Below, one piece after another: positions 4,070-6,425 of a stretch of 6,425 bases of DNA. Each line of letters begins with the position of its first letter. Positions within the stretch are counted from its first letter, which is position 1. Source of the stretch: JBLHKE01 sp047619485 (GTDB taxonomy: Bacteria; Verrucomicrobiota; Verrucomicrobiia; Verrucomicrobiales; DEV007); assembly GCA_047619485.1 (NCBI GenBank), contig JBLHKE010000460.1, forward strand, positions 1 through 6,425, written 5' to 3'. The translations under genes and the position numbers were made by a program. The notes under the pieces are model-generated. The model did no database searches. It was not told the DNA's origin and saw only the letters and a program-made list of their open reading frames with translations.

Positions 4070-5827
4070 ATGACCACGCGACTCGCCATCTTTTGCCTGA
4101 GCGGACTGCTGCTCAATATCGGAGCCTTGGCAGAAGCCCCACCAACACTCGCCCGCTCGATCCCCGCCGGTGCCTTCGCCTACGCCGAGACCAACGGACT
4201 CGCCGAACTGGTAAGCCGTGCACGTGGCTCCGAGCTCTACGAGTCGATCATGGCGAGCGGTAGCACGCAAGATTTCATCGCTTCCGAGGAGTCGAAGCAA
4301 CTGCGCCGCGGCATCCAGTGGGCGAAGTTGATCATGCGCATGGATCTGTGGGACGCAGCGGAAAAACTTCTCGGTGGACCGGCGGCGATCGCCCTCTACC
4401 CGAATCCCAATAACGGAGGGAAACAGCCTGAAACCCTTATCATCGTCCGCCCAGAAGATCCCAAAGCTTGGTCAAAGCAGCGCATCTGGACCGACCCCTT
4501 ACTTGCGATCAGCGCGAAGCGCATCGAGCGCGGTAAGGCGCCGCCCGGAGTGAAAATCTACGAAACCAAACCCGAGGGCGGCGCGGACAAGAGCTACTTG
4601 GCGCTGCACCGGCAGTGGGTGTTGATCTCTTCCGATGCGACGTTGCTCAAGCGCGGTGTCCTCCTGTTGCAGACCGAATCCGAAGGCGAGTCGCTGGCCT
4701 CCACTGGGACTCACCTGAAACAACTCACCTCGCGCCTGCCCGGCGAACACCTGGCGCGCGCCTTTGTCGATACCAAGCTCCTCTCGGCGGAGGCGGGTGG
4801 ACGGCTCGGGCTCCCGGAGAAGATGGACAACCCGCTCGGCTCGCTAGTGTTCGGCGGTGTACTCGAACTGCTCGCCCACAACGACCTAGCCTGCATGGCG
4901 CTCGATTTCGAGGAGGGCACCTTCACCCTGCGCACCTCGCTCGACGCGAAACCCGCTGATCTCGACCAACGTTTCGGCGTGTTTTTTGCCGGGGAAGAGC
5001 CAAGCCGTGAGATCCCCGAGATCCCCGGCTTGATCGGTGGCGTGACCATGCACCGGAGCCTCGCCACTTGGTATCAATCACGCGATGACCTCATCCAAGA
5101 ACAGGTGCTGCCTCAGTTTGACAAGTTCGAGACCGGAATCGGCAATCTCCTACCAGGCAAAGACATCGGCGAGGATATTATGCCCCTGATCGGAGACAAT
5201 TTCACCATCGTCAGTGCGATCCAAGACTACAGCTACCTCGATGGCGAACCGGGTGTGAAGCTGCCAGGCTTCGCAATGGTGTTCGACCTCGCACAGCCCG
5301 ACCCACAGGCGGGTGAGAACATGGTGCAGCTGTTTTTCCAGACCTTCCTATCAATCTTGAACCTGCAGGCCGCCGAACAAAATCGCCAGCCATGGTTGAT
5401 CGCTGCACAGGACCACGACGGCACGCAGATCACCTACGCGCGCTACTTTCAAAAACCCAAGGGCGAGCAGCTGCCAACCGTGTTTAATTTCCTACCAGCG
5501 GCAGCGCGGGCCGGCGATCAATATGTGGTCAGCTCGTCGCTGGGGATGTGTAAGAACCTCATCGACCACCTCAAGCTACCGCCCGAAGCGCGCGCGGAGA
5601 ACGACGACAGCCGCGGCCGGCTAAACTTCGCAGGTCTGGCCCGCGCACTCGAACTCAACCGCCAACACCTCGTCGCCAGCCGCCTCAACGAGGGGCGCGA
5701 TCCGGAGCACGCCATCGACGACATCGAGCACCTGTTCCTTGCGCTCGGGCAGCTCGGCGAGCTGGAGACAGTCGGCAGGGCAGACGCGACCGGGTTCCAT
5801 TTCACCATCAGCGGGACGCTGAAATAG
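4070..5827 (+). CDS. Secreted protein, DUF3352-like (585 aa)
   Basis: The N-terminus is a clear Sec signal peptide: MTTR, a hydrophobic core (LAIFCLSGLLLNIGA, 5-19) and a likely ALA cleavage site at 19-21. The mature protein begins with a segment (ARSIPAGAFAYAETNGLAEL, 28-47) like the 'proteins are exported with a P-A-D/G-x-x-A-Y-x-E start' pattern of DUF3352-type envelope proteins. Inside is a second related-looking element, LASTGTHLKQLTSRLPGEHL followed by ARAFVDTKLL. There are no other membrane segments and no recognisable catalytic motif, so it probably acts in the periplasm or outside the cell; its function is unknown. Codon usage is uniform and GC-rich. The DUF1800 gene starts four bases after its stop, so the two are very likely co-transcribed. 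The start has no clear Shine-Dalgarno, but the signal peptide fixes it. The family label is tentative; the gene and its export are well supported. Confidence 0.88.
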   Translation: MTTRLAIFCLSGLLLNIGALAEAPPTLARSIPAGAFAYAETNGLAELVSRARGSELYESIMASGSTQDFIASEESKQLRRGIQWAKLIMRMDLWDAAEKLLGGPAAIALYPNPNNGGKQPETLIIVRPEDPKAWSKQRIWTDPLLAISAKRIERGKAPPGVKIYETKPEGGADKSYLALHRQWVLISSDATLLKRGVLLLQTESEGESLASTGTHLKQLTSRLPGEHLARAFVDTKLLSAEAGGRLGLPEKMDNPLGSLVFGGVLELLAHNDLACMALDFEEGTFTLRTSLDAKPADLDQRFGVFFAGEEPSREIPEIPGLIGGVTMHRSLATWYQSRDDLIQEQVLPQFDKFETGIGNLLPGKDIGEDIMPLIGDNFTIVSAIQDYSYLDGEPGVKLPGFAMVFDLAQPDPQAGENMVQLFFQTFLSILNLQAAEQNRQPWLIAAQDHDGTQITYARYFQKPKGEQLPTVFNFLPAAARAGDQYVVSSSLGMCKNLIDHLKLPPEARAENDDSRGRLNFAGLARALELNRQHLVASRLNEGRDPEHAIDDIEHLFLALGQLGELETVGRADATGFHFTISGTLK

Positions 5828-5831
5828 GAAA

Positions 5832-6425
5832 ATGCAGGCACTCGGTAGAAAACTGACCCGCGACGATGCCGTGCACCTGCTGTGGCGCAGCGGTTGGGGG
5901 GCGACGGTCGAGGAAGTTGATCGTGTCGTCGCAGACGGACTCGCACGAACCGTCGAAATCCTCATCACCCCACAGGCCGAGGGCGAGAATTTCTCCCGCA
6001 CCGAACCCATGCTCTACCAGAGCGCGAACGCGACTGGCAACATCGACGCGCTCAAGAACTGGTGGCTCTATCGGATGCTCTACACCGCCAACCCACTGGC
6101 GGAAAAGATGGCACTGTTCTGGCACAACCACTTCGCCACCTCCAATACCAAGGTGCGTTCGGCACGCCACATGGCGGTGCAGAACCTACTGATCCGCCAG
6201 CATGCGCTCGGGAGTTTCCGCCAACTGCTCGGCGGTATGGCGCGCGACGTCGCCATGCTCAAGTGGCTCGACACCAACTCTAACCGCAAGCGCCAGCCGA
6301 ACGAGAATTTCGCCCGCGAGGTGATGGAACTGTTCACGCTCGGGGTAGGCAATTACAGTGAGCACGACATCAAGGAGGCCGCACGCGCATTCACCGGCTG
6401 GCACCTGCGGAACGACGGATTCTGG
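5832..6425 (+). CDS. DUF1800 family protein, N-terminal 198 residues (cut by window end)
   Basis: The frame is open from ATG 5832 to the last base (exactly 198 codons) with no stop, so the gene runs out of the window. The DUF1800 signatures are unmistakable: LTRDDAVHLLWRSGWGAT (8-25), LFWHNHFATSNTKV (95-108) and PNENFAREVMELFTLGVGNY (156-175), then IKEAARAFTGWHL (180-192). DUF1800 proteins are usually about 450-600 aa and of unknown biochemical function; they are abundant in planctomycetes, verrucomicrobia and many soil and marine bacteria. They are typically next to a DUF1501 (sulfatase-like, Tat-exported) gene, which I predict lies just downstream. The N-terminus starts directly in the domain without a signal peptide. 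TAGGAA overlaps the preceding stop and places AGGA (5826-5829) only two bases before the ATG, which is unusually close; coupling with the upstream gene is likely. Confidence 0.95.
   Translation, partial: MQALGRKLTRDDAVHLLWRSGWGATVEEVDRVVADGLARTVEILITPQAEGENFSRTEPMLYQSANATGNIDALKNWWLYRMLYTANPLAEKMALFWHNHFATSNTKVRSARHMAVQNLLIRQHALGSFRQLLGGMARDVAMLKWLDTNSNRKRQPNENFAREVMELFTLGVGNYSEHDIKEAARAFTGWHLRNDGFW

Noticed and set aside
3776..4300. Minus-strand open frame of 174 codons opposite the 97-aa gene and the secreted-protein start
   Set aside because: It would span two well-supported plus-strand genes and the gap between them, and shows no recognisable domain; antisense open frames are common in GC-rich DNA. 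It is the least shadow-like of those rejected, so a homology search would settle it.

Overview
The window is GC-rich (by eye about 60%), and its genes point to a member of the Planctomycetes-Verrucomicrobia group, more likely Verrucomicrobiota. The main clue is the right end: a large exported protein that recalls DUF3352-type families, followed 4 bases later by a DUF1800 gene. DUF1800 genes (usually next to DUF1501) are very common in that group. No ribosomal RNA or other phylogenetic marker is present, so the assignment is an inference.

Layout. (1) Bases 1 to about 162 hold the 3' part of a structured RNA ending in a canonical T-arm (TTCAAAT loop); the best guess is the 3' end of a tmRNA (ssrA) whose 5' part lies before the window. 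(2) Bases 163-525 are gene-poor and contain one candidate small gene (274-507) with a good ribosome binding site. (3) A small two-helix membrane protein gene lies on the minus strand (526-897). (4) Divergent from it is a compact plus-strand cluster at 975-3665: a DUF4404-like protein, a YceH/DUF480 winged-helix protein, a previously hidden 31-codon ORF, a reduced GspF/PilC-like membrane protein, and a Maf nucleotide pyrophosphatase. Spacings are 3 and 8 bases, then two 4-base stop/start overlaps (ATGA and TTGA), so translational coupling is likely. (5) A 97-aa orphan protein (3725-4018) follows. (6) Then come a secreted 585-aa protein (4070-5827) and a DUF1800 protein (5832 to beyond the window end).

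How the genes fit together. The central cluster looks like a housekeeping-type transcription unit: Maf hydrolyses non-canonical or excess nucleotides and YceH is a predicted DNA-binding-fold protein. A lone GspF-like inner-membrane protein is embedded in it with no secretion ATPase or pseudopilin nearby. The last two genes form a separate envelope or extracellular unit that probably continues into a DUF1501 gene.

No defence system, CRISPR array, transposon or phage gene was found. The most unusual points are the hidden 31-aa ORF coupled to the lone GspF, the reduced architecture of that GspF, the atypical 3' end of the RNA, a possible leaderless promoter, and a TAGAC pentamer that occurs five times in the window, always just upstream of a gene start.
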